Shown: one piece after another, positions 43,322 to 51,095 of the stretch
Layout of the letters: each line of letters opens with the position of its first letter
How positions within the stretch are numbered: the stretch's first letter is position 1
Origin: JANXSF01 sp043755435
GTDB taxonomy: Bacteria > Acidobacteriota > Terriglobia > Bryobacterales > Bryobacteraceae
Direction of reading: 5' to 3'
NCBI GenBank assembly: GCA_043755435.1
Contig: JAYUSZ010000073.1
Span: 13,301-77,300 of the forward strand
Length of the DNA: 64,000 nt
The notes under the pieces: generated by a model
What the model was told of the DNA's origin: nothing
Database searches by the model: none
Seen by the model: only the letters and a program-made list of their open reading frames with translations
Made by a program: the position numbers and the translations under genes

Positions 43322-45553
43322 ATGAAACGTACTTCACTCCAAATCATGATCCTGGTGGTAACGACTGCCGCCCTTTTTGCACAAGATCCGCAGTTTCCTA
43401 ATCAGCAATTTCAGGAAGAGGACGGCCCGGGACGAGGAATCGCCCGAGTCAGTCTGATTAACGGAGACGTGAGCACTCGACGCGGCGATACTGGGGATTG
43501 GGTTGCTTCGGCAATCAATCAACCGGTGATGGCTGAGGATCGCCTGGTTACGGGGCCGCGATCTCGCGCTGAAATTCAATTCGACTCCTCGAACATGGTG
43601 CGCCTGGGTGATGATACCGAGGTCCGTATGGGGTCGCTGGAGCAACGCCGGTACCTGGTGATGGTTCCACGTGGAACCGTAACTTATAGAATACTTAGGG
43701 ACTTAGACGCTGATGTGGAAATCAGCACCCCATCCATTGCGGTACGTCCTACGCGAGGGGGCATATATCGTGTGTCTGTTACCGCCGACGGTACAACTGA
43801 GATCACGGTGCGGTCTGGTGAAGTAGAAGTACTTTCACCCAAAGGTTCGCAACGTCTGCAGTCTGGACGGACAATGCTGGTGCGTGGGGAGGTTTCAGAT
43901 CCTGAGTTTCAGACCGTGGGTGCGATTCGCATGGACGAATTCGACCGCTGGAACGAAGACCGTGACAAGGACTTGTTGCGCAGCCGGTCCTATAATTATG
44001 TAAGCAAAGACATTTACGGCGCGGAAGAGTTGGATTCTACGGGCCGGTGGGTGAATTCTGACGAGTATGGGACCGTATGGTCTCCTCGGGTGAATTCAGA
44101 TTGGGCTCCTTATCGAAACGGCCGCTGGGTTTGGGCTGATTACTATGGCTGGACCTGGGTAAGCTCCGATTCGTTTGGTTGGGCTCCTTATCACTATGGC
44201 CGGTGGTATAGCGATTCACGGTATGGATGGTGTTGGTATCCTGGTGCCCGGTCGGCACGTCACTTCTGGCGACCGGCGCTGGTTGCCTTTTTCGGATTCG
44301 GCAGTTGGGGACACATTGGTTGGGTGCCGCTGGCCCCTTATGAAACGTTCCGCCCCTGGTACGGCCGCGGCTATTATGGTGGCTACCGGAATGGTGGAAT
44401 CAACATTAATATTACGAACGTAAATATATCAAATAATTACCGTAATGCGCGTCACAACAATGGCTATACAACCGTGAATTCTGGTTCGTTTGGTCGCGGT
44501 GCGGTTCAGAATGTACGAGTGGGCCGTGACCAGATTTCCAATGCCGGATTGGTTCGGGGACAAGTTCCAATTGCGCCTGACCGGTCCAGCATTCGATACA
44601 ACGACCGGGGCAGTCGAGTGGTTAGCAACAGCCGTGAGGATCAGCGGTTCTACACAAGAGGCCAAACGGCACGTGTGGATAGGGTTCCTTTTGAGACGCA
44701 ACAACAGCGGATCACCGAGGGCGGACGCGGCAATGGATTGGGTAATGGTGGCGGCTCGACGGATTCGTTCAGGGGAACTGTGCAAGGCACACCTCGCGGA
44801 GGACTGCCAACCGATAATAATGGGGGCGGCTGGCGGAGAGCTGGAGATCAAAATCAAGGTTCGCAGCCGAATGTGACCCAACCGAATGTTGGCACGCCAT
44901 CGCGCCGGGAGCGAAATACTGACGGTGGTTGGGACCGGTTTGGCCGGCCGAACACAGAGAACAGTGGCAGAGGCCAGTCTCAGCCGCAGGTTCAAAGTAC
45001 GCCAGCGCCAACTTCGACCGATTCCGGCCGTGGTGGTTGGGGACGGTTTGGGGATCCTGGATCGCGGACTTCAGATAGCAATAGCCGGGCGACTGTGCCT
45101 GATAATAGCCGTGGCAGAAGCCGACAGGAATCGGCTCCTACAAGGCAGTCGGCTCCCACATTTGATCGGGGAAGCATGCCGCAGAGTAATGGGGATTCCT
45201 CGGGAAGCAGCCGTAGCCGGGGCAGTTACGATTCCGGTTCTTCACGGCAGCGATCGGCTGATCCAGCGCCTGGGCGGATGAGTTCGCCAGTGGTTACGGA
45301 ACGACCTTCGCGTTCGGAAAGCCGGTCATCTGGATCGTATTCCGGCGGCGGTGGGGGGCGGAGCGAACGGAATTCCGCACCTGCGGCTGCGCCTTCGGCT
45401 CCTAGCCCCAGCCGCGGTGGTGGTGGAGGGGAAAGCCGTGGTGGTGGAGGAGAAAGCCGAGGCGGTGGCGGCGGATCCTCACGAAGCAGCGGCGGAGAGA
45501 GCAGAGGTAATGGCGGGGAAAGCCGTGGTAGTGGCGGCGGCCGCGGACGCTAA
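43322..45553 (+). CDS. FecR-domain/DUF6600-like exported protein with low-complexity C-terminus
   Basis: 743 residues, AAGGAG 8 bases upstream, signal peptide IMILVVTTAALFAQ. Residues about 35-185 form a FecR-type domain (RVSLINGDVSTRRGDTGDW ... SRAEIQFDSSNMVRLGDDTE ... GEVEVLSPKG). Residues about 230-345 contain repeated W-x-P-Y/W-V-x-Y-x-x-GRW units (WAPYRNGRWVWADYYGWTWV, WAPYHYGRWYSDSRYGW), the DUF6600 style. The last 350 residues are Gly/Ser/Arg/Gln-rich and disordered, ending in GGGGESRGGGGESRGGGGG repeats. It is likely a cell-surface or periplasmic protein; no anti-sigma partner is next to it. A hairpin follows the stop. Confidence 0.82.
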   Translation: MKRTSLQIMILVVTTAALFAQDPQFPNQQFQEEDGPGRGIARVSLINGDVSTRRGDTGDWVASAINQPVMAEDRLVTGPRSRAEIQFDSSNMVRLGDDTEVRMGSLEQRRYLVMVPRGTVTYRILRDLDADVEISTPSIAVRPTRGGIYRVSVTADGTTEITVRSGEVEVLSPKGSQRLQSGRTMLVRGEVSDPEFQTVGAIRMDEFDRWNEDRDKDLLRSRSYNYVSKDIYGAEELDSTGRWVNSDEYGTVWSPRVNSDWAPYRNGRWVWADYYGWTWVSSDSFGWAPYHYGRWYSDSRYGWCWYPGARSARHFWRPALVAFFGFGSWGHIGWVPLAPYETFRPWYGRGYYGGYRNGGININITNVNISNNYRNARHNNGYTTVNSGSFGRGAVQNVRVGRDQISNAGLVRGQVPIAPDRSSIRYNDRGSRVVSNSREDQRFYTRGQTARVDRVPFETQQQRITEGGRGNGLGNGGGSTDSFRGTVQGTPRGGLPTDNNGGGWRRAGDQNQGSQPNVTQPNVGTPSRRERNTDGGWDRFGRPNTENSGRGQSQPQVQSTPAPTSTDSGRGGWGRFGDPGSRTSDSNSRATVPDNSRGRSRQESAPTRQSAPTFDRGSMPQSNGDSSGSSRSRGSYDSGSSRQRSADPAPGRMSSPVVTERPSRSESRSSGSYSGGGGGRSERNSAPAAAPSAPSPSRGGGGGESRGGGGESRGGGGGSSRSSGGESRGNGGESRGSGGGRGR

Positions 45554-45599
45554 CTTAACCGTCTAGTTCCTAGAAAGTTAGAGAGTTACTTCCCTTACA

Positions 45600-45627
45600 G
45601 GCCCGTTTTCCAAATGGAGAACGGGCC
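45600..45627 (+). terminator. Probable terminator after the FecR/DUF6600 gene
   Basis: GGCCCGTTTTCC (45600-45611) and GGAGAACGGGCC (45616-45627) pair at 11 of 12 positions; the following GCTTTCTTG gives only a weak T-rich tract. Confidence 0.6.
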
Positions 45628-45706
45628 GCTTTCTTGCCCCCGTACGAGTAGTCGCTTCAGTACTTTACGGGCTTTCATTTCGCACTGAAATCCCTTATAT
45701 TTGGCA

Positions 45707-46372
45707 ATGCTCCGTGCCTGTCTTCTGACACTTGTATCTGTTGCTCCTGTATTCTCTGGATTAGTTTTTGAATCATTGGCGATCCGCGATCTCAATATCG
45801 GGGGCCAGAGTACTCCAATCGTAGGCAACCCTTTTACAACTCAATGGGTGGGAGTCAGATTCACGATTTCTCAAGCTACCCTGATCACAGCTGTGGGTGG
45901 GTACATGGTTGCGAACCCTTTTGCAAATTCAAAACTTTTTGCTGCAATTGTTCCGCTGAATGGACCGGATGATTTTCCTACGGGACTGAATTTCAGTCCG
46001 ATTGCAACTTCCACGTTTCTGCCGAGCCTGGTGTTGAGCGATGTTATGGCACCGCTCAACACTGTACTATCTCCTGGGGTTTACTGTTTGATATTCGGAG
46101 TTGGATCGTTTGGGTCTCCAATTGGAGGGGAGGCGTCCATGCCGTGGGGGATCTTGAATTCGAACTCCATCAGTTCCTCATATTTCAGTTGGACCTCGGT
46201 TAGCCTTCCTGTAATACCTGGTAAGTGGCAAAATTCGGCGCTGAATTTGAGATTTTTTGTGGAGGGGACGGCGTTACCTGGAAGTTTGGCAGTCCCGGAA
46301 CCATCTATGCTGATCTGCTGCCTTGCCAGCTTGGCGTGCCTTTGGCGAAAGCGGCTATTTGATACAATTTAG
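45707..46372 (+). CDS. PEP-CTERM sorted exported protein
   Basis: 221 residues from ATG 45707. Signal peptide LRACLLTLVSVAPVFSG. A beta-sandwich body follows without named domain (RDLNIGGQSTPIVGNPF, VGVRFTISQATLITAVGGY). The C-terminus has VPEPSMLICCLASLACLWRK then R, the PEP-CTERM tripartite signal of VPEP, hydrophobic helix and basic cluster. It needs an exosortase, which is not in the window. It lies 9 bases upstream of coaD but is probably a separate unit. Confidence 0.85.
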   Translation: MLRACLLTLVSVAPVFSGLVFESLAIRDLNIGGQSTPIVGNPFTTQWVGVRFTISQATLITAVGGYMVANPFANSKLFAAIVPLNGPDDFPTGLNFSPIATSTFLPSLVLSDVMAPLNTVLSPGVYCLIFGVGSFGSPIGGEASMPWGILNSNSISSSYFSWTSVSLPVIPGKWQNSALNLRFFVEGTALPGSLAVPEPSMLICCLASLACLWRKRLFDTI

Positions 46373-46381
46373 TTTCAAATC

Positions 46382-46885
46382 GTGGGCAAAACAGCTAGTC
46401 TCGTCGCCGTATTTCCAGGCACCTTCGATCCGCTAACCAACGGCCATTTAGATCTTATTCAGAGAGCTACCCGGATGGTTGGAAAGCTGATTGTAGCGGT
46501 GCTTTCCAATGAAAGCAAACAACCCTTATTTACTGCGGTGGAGCGGATGGCGATGTTGCGTACTGTTGTAGACTCCTCGGCTGTTGAAATTACTTCCTTT
46601 GATGGCCTGCTGGTGGATTTTGCCGCGTCGCATGGGGCGTCGGTGATAGTGCGGGGGATTCGGGCGGTTAGTGATTATGAATACGAACTGCAAATGGCGT
46701 TGATGAATCGACGGCTGAGTCCAAAGGTTGAAACCATATTCATGATGAGCGGAGAGGAAAACTCATTTGTGAGTTCCCGTCTGGTGAAGGAAGTGGCTCG
46801 GTTGGGTGGAGACGTTTCGGGTATGGTGCCGCCGCTGGTTTACCAGCGTCTACGAGAAAAGTTTCAAGCAGGAAAGGAATTCTAG
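46382..46885 (+). CDS. coaD: Pantetheine-phosphate adenylyltransferase
   Basis: 167 residues from GTG 46382, which directly precedes GKTASLVAVFPGTFDPLTNGH. The nucleotidyl-transferase site is PGTFDPLTNGHLDLI. ERMAMLRTVV, FDGLLVDFAASHGASVIVRG, IRAVSDYEYELQMALMNRRL and FVSSRLVKEVARLGGDVSGM follow in the CoaD order. It transfers AMP to 4'-phosphopantetheine to make dephospho-CoA. The next gene begins at the base after its stop. Confidence 0.97.
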   Translation: MGKTASLVAVFPGTFDPLTNGHLDLIQRATRMVGKLIVAVLSNESKQPLFTAVERMAMLRTVVDSSAVEITSFDGLLVDFAASHGASVIVRGIRAVSDYEYELQMALMNRRLSPKVETIFMMSGEENSFVSSRLVKEVARLGGDVSGMVPPLVYQRLREKFQAGKEF

Positions 46886-48079
46886 TTGCTTACCTTAAAT
46901 GGCTTATCAGACAGAATCGACTTAATTAGTGTCTCCTCGACTATGAAGGTAGCAGCAGAGGCTGACCGGCTGCGTCGTGAAGGTGTGGATCTGGTGGACT
47001 TCGGGGCTGGTGAGCCGGATTTTCCGACGCCAGCTAACATCAAAAATGCTGCGATAGAAGCGATTCATGGGAATTTTACGAAGTACACTCCAGCCGGTGG
47101 AACTCAGGATCTGAAGCAGGCGGTTTGCGATCGGCACCGGGCTGATTACGGTACCAACTTTACGGCGGCTGAATGTGTAATTACGGTTGGCGGGAAACAT
47201 GCAATTTTCAATCTGATTCAAGCATTGGTGAATCCTGGGGATGAAGTGATTATTCCGGTGCCGTATTGGGTTACCTACCAGGACGTGGTTAATTACGCCG
47301 GTGCTAAATGTGTTTTTGTGCAGACCGAGGAACAGAGTGGTTTCGTTCTGACGGCGGCCATGGTTGAACGGGCGATTACGCCGAAGACCAAGTTGATGGT
47401 AATCAACTCTCCGAATAATCCATCGGGTGGGGTTGTGGATCGGGGTGAATTTGAAAAGATTTTCAGGTTAGCTGCTTCACAGGGCATTTGGTTGTTAACA
47501 GACGAATGCTACTGCCGGTTCCTGTACGACAGTGAGCCGTTTTCGATTGCATCCCTCGACACGGGAAAATCGACAGTGCTGGTGGCTGGTTCGTTATCGA
47601 AGACCTACGCGATGACTGGTTGGCGCATCGGCTTTGTATTGGCCCCGGAGGCCATTGCCAGTGCAGTAATGAAGCTGCAGAGCCACAGCACTTCAAACCC
47701 AACGTCGATTGCACAGAAGGCGGGTATGGAAGCGTTGCAGGGCTCTCAGGAATCGGTGAATTTGATGCTGGCTGAGTACCGCAACCGACGTGCTTTTGTA
47801 TTGCGTAGGCTTAGGCAAATTCCTGGCGTGACTTTTGCTGAGCCGCGCGGGGCATTTTATGCCTATCCGAATATTGGAGTGGCATTTGGGAAGAAGGGCA
47901 TTCAGAACTCGATGCAGTTTGCTGAACGGTTGTTGCGGGAAGCGCACGTGGCTGTTGTGCCGGGCGAGGCATTTGGAACTTCGCAACACATTCGGATTTC
48001 TTATGCCACTTCAATGCAGGAATTGGAGCGCGGTTTAGACCGCATACATCGTTTTATGGAATCTTTGGATAACCAATGA
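46886..48079 (+). CDS. PLP-dependent aspartate/aromatic aminotransferase (class I)
   Basis: 397 residues from TTG 46886, immediately after the coaD stop, with AGGAAAGGAA upstream. The first ATG-like Met is 20 codons in, and starting there would cut a conserved N-terminal helix. Class-I blocks are DFGAGEPDFPTPANIKNAA, YTPAGGTQDLKQAV, NSPNNPSGGV, DECYCRFLYD and the PLP-lysine site SLSKTYAMTGWRIGF. It resembles the Thermus-type AspC (Ib) group. It transfers amino groups between aspartate or glutamate and 2-oxo acids; substrate range is not visible. The stop overlaps the manA start as ATGA. Confidence 0.93.
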   Translation: MLTLNGLSDRIDLISVSSTMKVAAEADRLRREGVDLVDFGAGEPDFPTPANIKNAAIEAIHGNFTKYTPAGGTQDLKQAVCDRHRADYGTNFTAAECVITVGGKHAIFNLIQALVNPGDEVIIPVPYWVTYQDVVNYAGAKCVFVQTEEQSGFVLTAAMVERAITPKTKLMVINSPNNPSGGVVDRGEFEKIFRLAASQGIWLLTDECYCRFLYDSEPFSIASLDTGKSTVLVAGSLSKTYAMTGWRIGFVLAPEAIASAVMKLQSHSTSNPTSIAQKAGMEALQGSQESVNLMLAEYRNRRAFVLRRLRQIPGVTFAEPRGAFYAYPNIGVAFGKKGIQNSMQFAERLLREAHVAVVPGEAFGTSQHIRISYATSMQELERGLDRIHRFMESLDNQ

Positions 48080-49014
48080 ATTGGGCTCCTATCAAATTAT
48101 TGCCTAGCCGCCATGTGAAACCGTGGGGCAGCACGAATCTTGCTCCGTGGTTTGATTCCAAGGGTGAGCAGATTGGCGAGTACTGGTTCACGGCGGATGC
48201 CAATTTGACGTCCACCGGACAAACGCTGGGAGAACTGATGGAAGCTCACGGCCAAGACCTTACAGGGACGAAAGTGAAGTTGGCGGAAGGGATTGGTTCC
48301 AGTGGGCGGTTTCCTATTCTGGTGAAATTCCTTTTCACCACTGGAGATCTTTCCATTCAAGTTCATCCTGACGATGTCTACGGTTGGGCGCATGAGAATT
48401 CTCCTGGCAAAACTGAGATGTGGTACGTGCTGAATGCCGAGCCCGGGGCGAAGATTGCTTTAGGGTTTAAGGAAATTACGAATGTGGATCGCGTCCGCGA
48501 GTCTTTACAGACTGGCGAAATTGTGGATTTGATGGAATGGGTGGAAGCCAATCCTGGCCAGGCGTTTTTTACGCCGGCTGGAACGGTGCACGCGATTGGC
48601 GCTGGTTTGGCGATCTGCGAGATTCAACAAAATTCAGACATCACTTACCGGTTTTTTGATTTCAATCGCGAGCCATTGCGGGAATTGCACGTGGAGAAAT
48701 CTCTTGCGGTTGCGGACCTGAAGCCCCATCCGGGTGCCTCGGTTCCGGTAGCTACTGCCGAAGGAGCTCGGCTAGCCACGTGCGAATACTTTGAAACCGA
48801 ACTGCTGCAGTTTACGGGAAGCAAGCAGTGGATTGGTGATCCGGAGCGATTTTATTTGCTGATATTCACTCGCGGAAAAGGGTTGATTGCTGGACAAGAG
48901 TTCAAGCTGGGAGATTGTTGGCTGATTCCTTCAGCTTGTCCTCATTACAGGGTGGAGGCTTCCGAACCTGTCGAAATGCTTCGTGCGTTTGTTCCGGCGT
49001 CAACCCACGCCTAA
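48076..49014 (+). CDS. manA: Class I mannose-6-phosphate isomerase
   Basis: 312 residues. Zinc-binding and core segments are VKPWGSTNLAPWF, PILVKFLFTTGDLSIQVHPD (Gln and His ligands), GKTEMWYVL (Glu), TPAGTVHAIGAGLAICEIQQ and NSDITYRFFDFNR. The length matches the short bacterial type I isomerases. It interconverts fructose-6-phosphate and mannose-6-phosphate for glycan precursors. ATG 48076 overlaps the upstream aminotransferase stop; an antisense zinc-ribbon gene overlaps its last 15 bases. Confidence 0.92.
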   Translation: MNWAPIKLLPSRHVKPWGSTNLAPWFDSKGEQIGEYWFTADANLTSTGQTLGELMEAHGQDLTGTKVKLAEGIGSSGRFPILVKFLFTTGDLSIQVHPDDVYGWAHENSPGKTEMWYVLNAEPGAKIALGFKEITNVDRVRESLQTGEIVDLMEWVEANPGQAFFTPAGTVHAIGAGLAICEIQQNSDITYRFFDFNREPLRELHVEKSLAVADLKPHPGASVPVATAEGARLATCEYFETELLQFTGSKQWIGDPERFYLLIFTRGKGLIAGQEFKLGDCWLIPSACPHYRVEASEPVEMLRAFVPASTHA

Positions 49015-49170
49015 TTCGCCGGACTCTTCCAAGGCCGAGCCGCACTCGCGGCAGATAACAGACAGGCAATCGCTACAAACCAAGGGGCGGGAGACTGCAA
49101 GGTTACATTGGGGGCAGTAATAGCTGAACGCGGCTTTGGGTTCTGGCGTAAGATTTGATCCGGAATTCAT
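49000..49170 (-). CDS. Small zinc-ribbon protein
   Basis: 56 residues from ATG 49170 to TGA at 49000-49002, shorter than usual ORF cut-offs. The product has three CXXC pairs in order: YYCPQCN, VCSDC and ICRECG, with acidic residues at the end. Spacing of the six Cys fits a rubredoxin-like or B-box-like zinc ribbon. Its last 15 bases lie within the 3' end of manA on the opposite strand. It diverges from the SH3 lipoprotein at 49207 (36 bases between the starts). Function unknown; it may be a zinc-binding regulator. Confidence 0.55.
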   Translation of the reverse strand: MNSGSNLTPEPKAAFSYYCPQCNLAVSRPLVCSDCLSVICRECGSALEESGELGVG

Positions 49171-49206
49171 CGAACTGTTACCACCTTGATAGACTTAAAT
49201 TGCGTA

Positions 49207-50418
49207 ATGAGCGAACGCCCTTACTTAAACATTATTCTCGCATTCTGTTTCCTGTTTGCCGCTTGCCAGAAAGGGCCTGAGCGTGCGCCGGCAATTGGTG
49301 AGGCATTCGTTGGCCCCATGTCGATAACATTGCGGCAGGATTTGGGAATCAAGTCTCCTGTTGTTGGAACGGCAAACCATGGTGAGAAAATTGAGATTTT
49401 GCAGGTGCGCCGGCGGTTCACAAGAATTCGAACGGCCGCTGGGATAGAGGGTTGGACCGATCAGGAACGTCTTCTTTCCGCCGAGCAGGTTGAGGCACTT
49501 GGAGTGCTGCGGAAATACGCGGAAACATTGCCCAGCCAAGGTGCGGCTACGGTGAATGATCCGTTGAACATGCATACGGTTCCTAATCGCTATTCCCCAA
49601 GCTTCAGCGTGATCAATCCGGGCGATGTGGTGCAAGTGCTGCAACGCAAAGTTGTACCTCGTGAAGCCTACAAACTTCCCCAGCCGGAAAGGAAGGCATC
49701 GACACCGCTTCCGAAAAAAAAGAGAGGGAAGAAGGGAGACACCGGGCCTGTGCTGCTGACAGACCTGAAGCCTCCGCCGCCGCCAAGTCCTCCTGATGAT
49801 TGGAAGGAACTTTCCTACGACTACAAACCGAAGGAAGACCGTTTGGGTGCTGATGGAAAGCCGCCACCGCAAGATTCATGGACTTTGGTTCGTGCCCCGG
49901 ATGGACGTGCCGGGTGGGTGATGTTCCGGTTGCTGTTCATGCAGATTCCTGACGATGTTGCAGTGTATGCCAGAGGCAGCCGGATTACCGGCTACTTTCC
50001 GATGGGCCTTTCAAAGGGAGCCGACCCATCAAAACAGAACTGGCTTTGGACCACTTTGCTGGATACAACACTACCGATTGAGTTTGATTCGGTGAGGGTG
50101 TTTGTCTATAACGTAGACCGGAATCGTTATGAGTCTGTTTATTGGGAAAAAGGGTTACGGGGACACTTTCCCACATCAACTGCGCCGCCAAGGTTCTCTT
50201 ACGTTGTTGAGGAAACGCCCACGCGATGGGTTCGCAAAACATACATGTTGCAAGGGCGGCAGAGGGCAAAGTTGTTGGGTAAAGAGCCTGTGGAATTGCC
50301 GTTAAATATGCATTTGGACCAGATTGCACGCGATCCAAAGAAGCTGCGAGAAGTGGAAGAAGAAGCACATGGGACTTGGTGGAGCAAAGTTCGGCGGCTG
50401 TTTGTAAGAGGCCCTTAG
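49207..50418 (+). CDS. SH3-domain lipoprotein
   Basis: 403 residues from ATG 49207; an in-frame TTG lies at 49186. The lipobox is LFAAC with Cys20. Two bacterial SH3-type segments are seen: VVGTANHGEKIEILQVRRRF ... TAAGIEGWTDQERL and VINPGDVVQVLQRKV ... WTLVRAPDGRAGWVMFRLL, separated by a Lys/Pro-rich linker (TPLPKKKRGKKGD; PPPPPSPPDD). The C-terminal 150 residues are unassigned. The product is probably anchored in the outer membrane and may bind peptidoglycan; it stands alone. Confidence 0.8.
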   Translation: MSERPYLNIILAFCFLFAACQKGPERAPAIGEAFVGPMSITLRQDLGIKSPVVGTANHGEKIEILQVRRRFTRIRTAAGIEGWTDQERLLSAEQVEALGVLRKYAETLPSQGAATVNDPLNMHTVPNRYSPSFSVINPGDVVQVLQRKVVPREAYKLPQPERKASTPLPKKKRGKKGDTGPVLLTDLKPPPPPSPPDDWKELSYDYKPKEDRLGADGKPPPQDSWTLVRAPDGRAGWVMFRLLFMQIPDDVAVYARGSRITGYFPMGLSKGADPSKQNWLWTTLLDTTLPIEFDSVRVFVYNVDRNRYESVYWEKGLRGHFPTSTAPPRFSYVVEETPTRWVRKTYMLQGRQRAKLLGKEPVELPLNMHLDQIARDPKKLREVEEEAHGTWWSKVRRLFVRGP

Positions 50419-50461
50419 GTGTTCCCCCGTTGCCGACCTGAGCATTAAATCCACGAACTGT

Positions 50462-51079
50462 TTAGGCTAGAAAAGTTTTCACTTTTTCCCACATTGGTTC
50501 CAGAACATTTGTTAGTTCATGATCTGAATCCCAGACATGGAGTTCGGCGTTCGGTTGGCGCTTGACAAATTCCTTTGAGAAATCGACTGGCACTACATCG
50601 TCCTTTTGGCCGTGGAAAATTAAGCATGGCTGGCCGCACTTAGGGTAGTCAGGATACTGCAATCCGTCTTCCAACAATTGGTAGCCGACGCGACGTTTTT
50701 GTTGGCTGCCGTAGTGGAATACTTCCATGCTTCCTTCGCGGCGCCAAGCGTCGGTAACTTGAATCCCCAACTTTTCGGGCCAGCGGCGGGCGAACCCAAA
50801 TGCAGGGGCCATTAAAACTACTCGACGCACTTCAGGATGTTGGGCCGCATAAAGAGTGGCCAGGTATCCACCCATGCTGGAACCGATTAGTGACACGGGA
50901 CGGCCGTGGGCTTCCTCCTCAAGGATGCGCAGTTGGCGAGTGAGGGTCAGGTTTTCAAAATCGCCACCATCGAGAGCGGGAATTGATACTTGATGGCCGC
51001 TGGCGGAAAGGCGCTCGGCGAAGAATCTGGCCTTTCTGGAAGCGGGTGAGGAGGAAAAGCCATGCAGGTAGAAGATCAC
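50462..51079 (-). CDS. YqiA-like alpha/beta-hydrolase (esterase)
   Basis: 205 residues if translation starts at GTG 51079; the longer frame to 51325 runs through the upstream permease gene in another phase and its first 80 residues look like shadow. The hydrolase features are FYLHGFSSSPASRKARFFAE, the nucleophile elbow GSSMGGYLATLYAAQHPEV, and HGQKDDVVPVDFS plus DSDHELTNVLEPM, giving Asp and His of the triad. This is the YqiA/YcfP esterase pattern. GTG 51079 lies 16 bases after the ADOP permease stop, so the two are cotranscribed. Substrate unknown. Confidence 0.82.
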   Translation of the reverse strand: MIFYLHGFSSSPASRKARFFAERLSASGHQVSIPALDGGDFENLTLTRQLRILEEEAHGRPVSLIGSSMGGYLATLYAAQHPEVRRVVLMAPAFGFARRWPEKLGIQVTDAWRREGSMEVFHYGSQQKRRVGYQLLEDGLQYPDYPKCGQPCLIFHGQKDDVVPVDFSKEFVKRQPNAELHVWDSDHELTNVLEPMWEKVKTFLA

Positions 51080-51095
51080 TTTCTTATGGTAGCGG

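Noticed and set aside
44429..44995. 188-codon antisense frame in the FecR/DUF6600 gene
   Set aside because: Low-complexity GC-rich DNA keeps several frames open; the sense frame has the signal, FecR domain and repeats.
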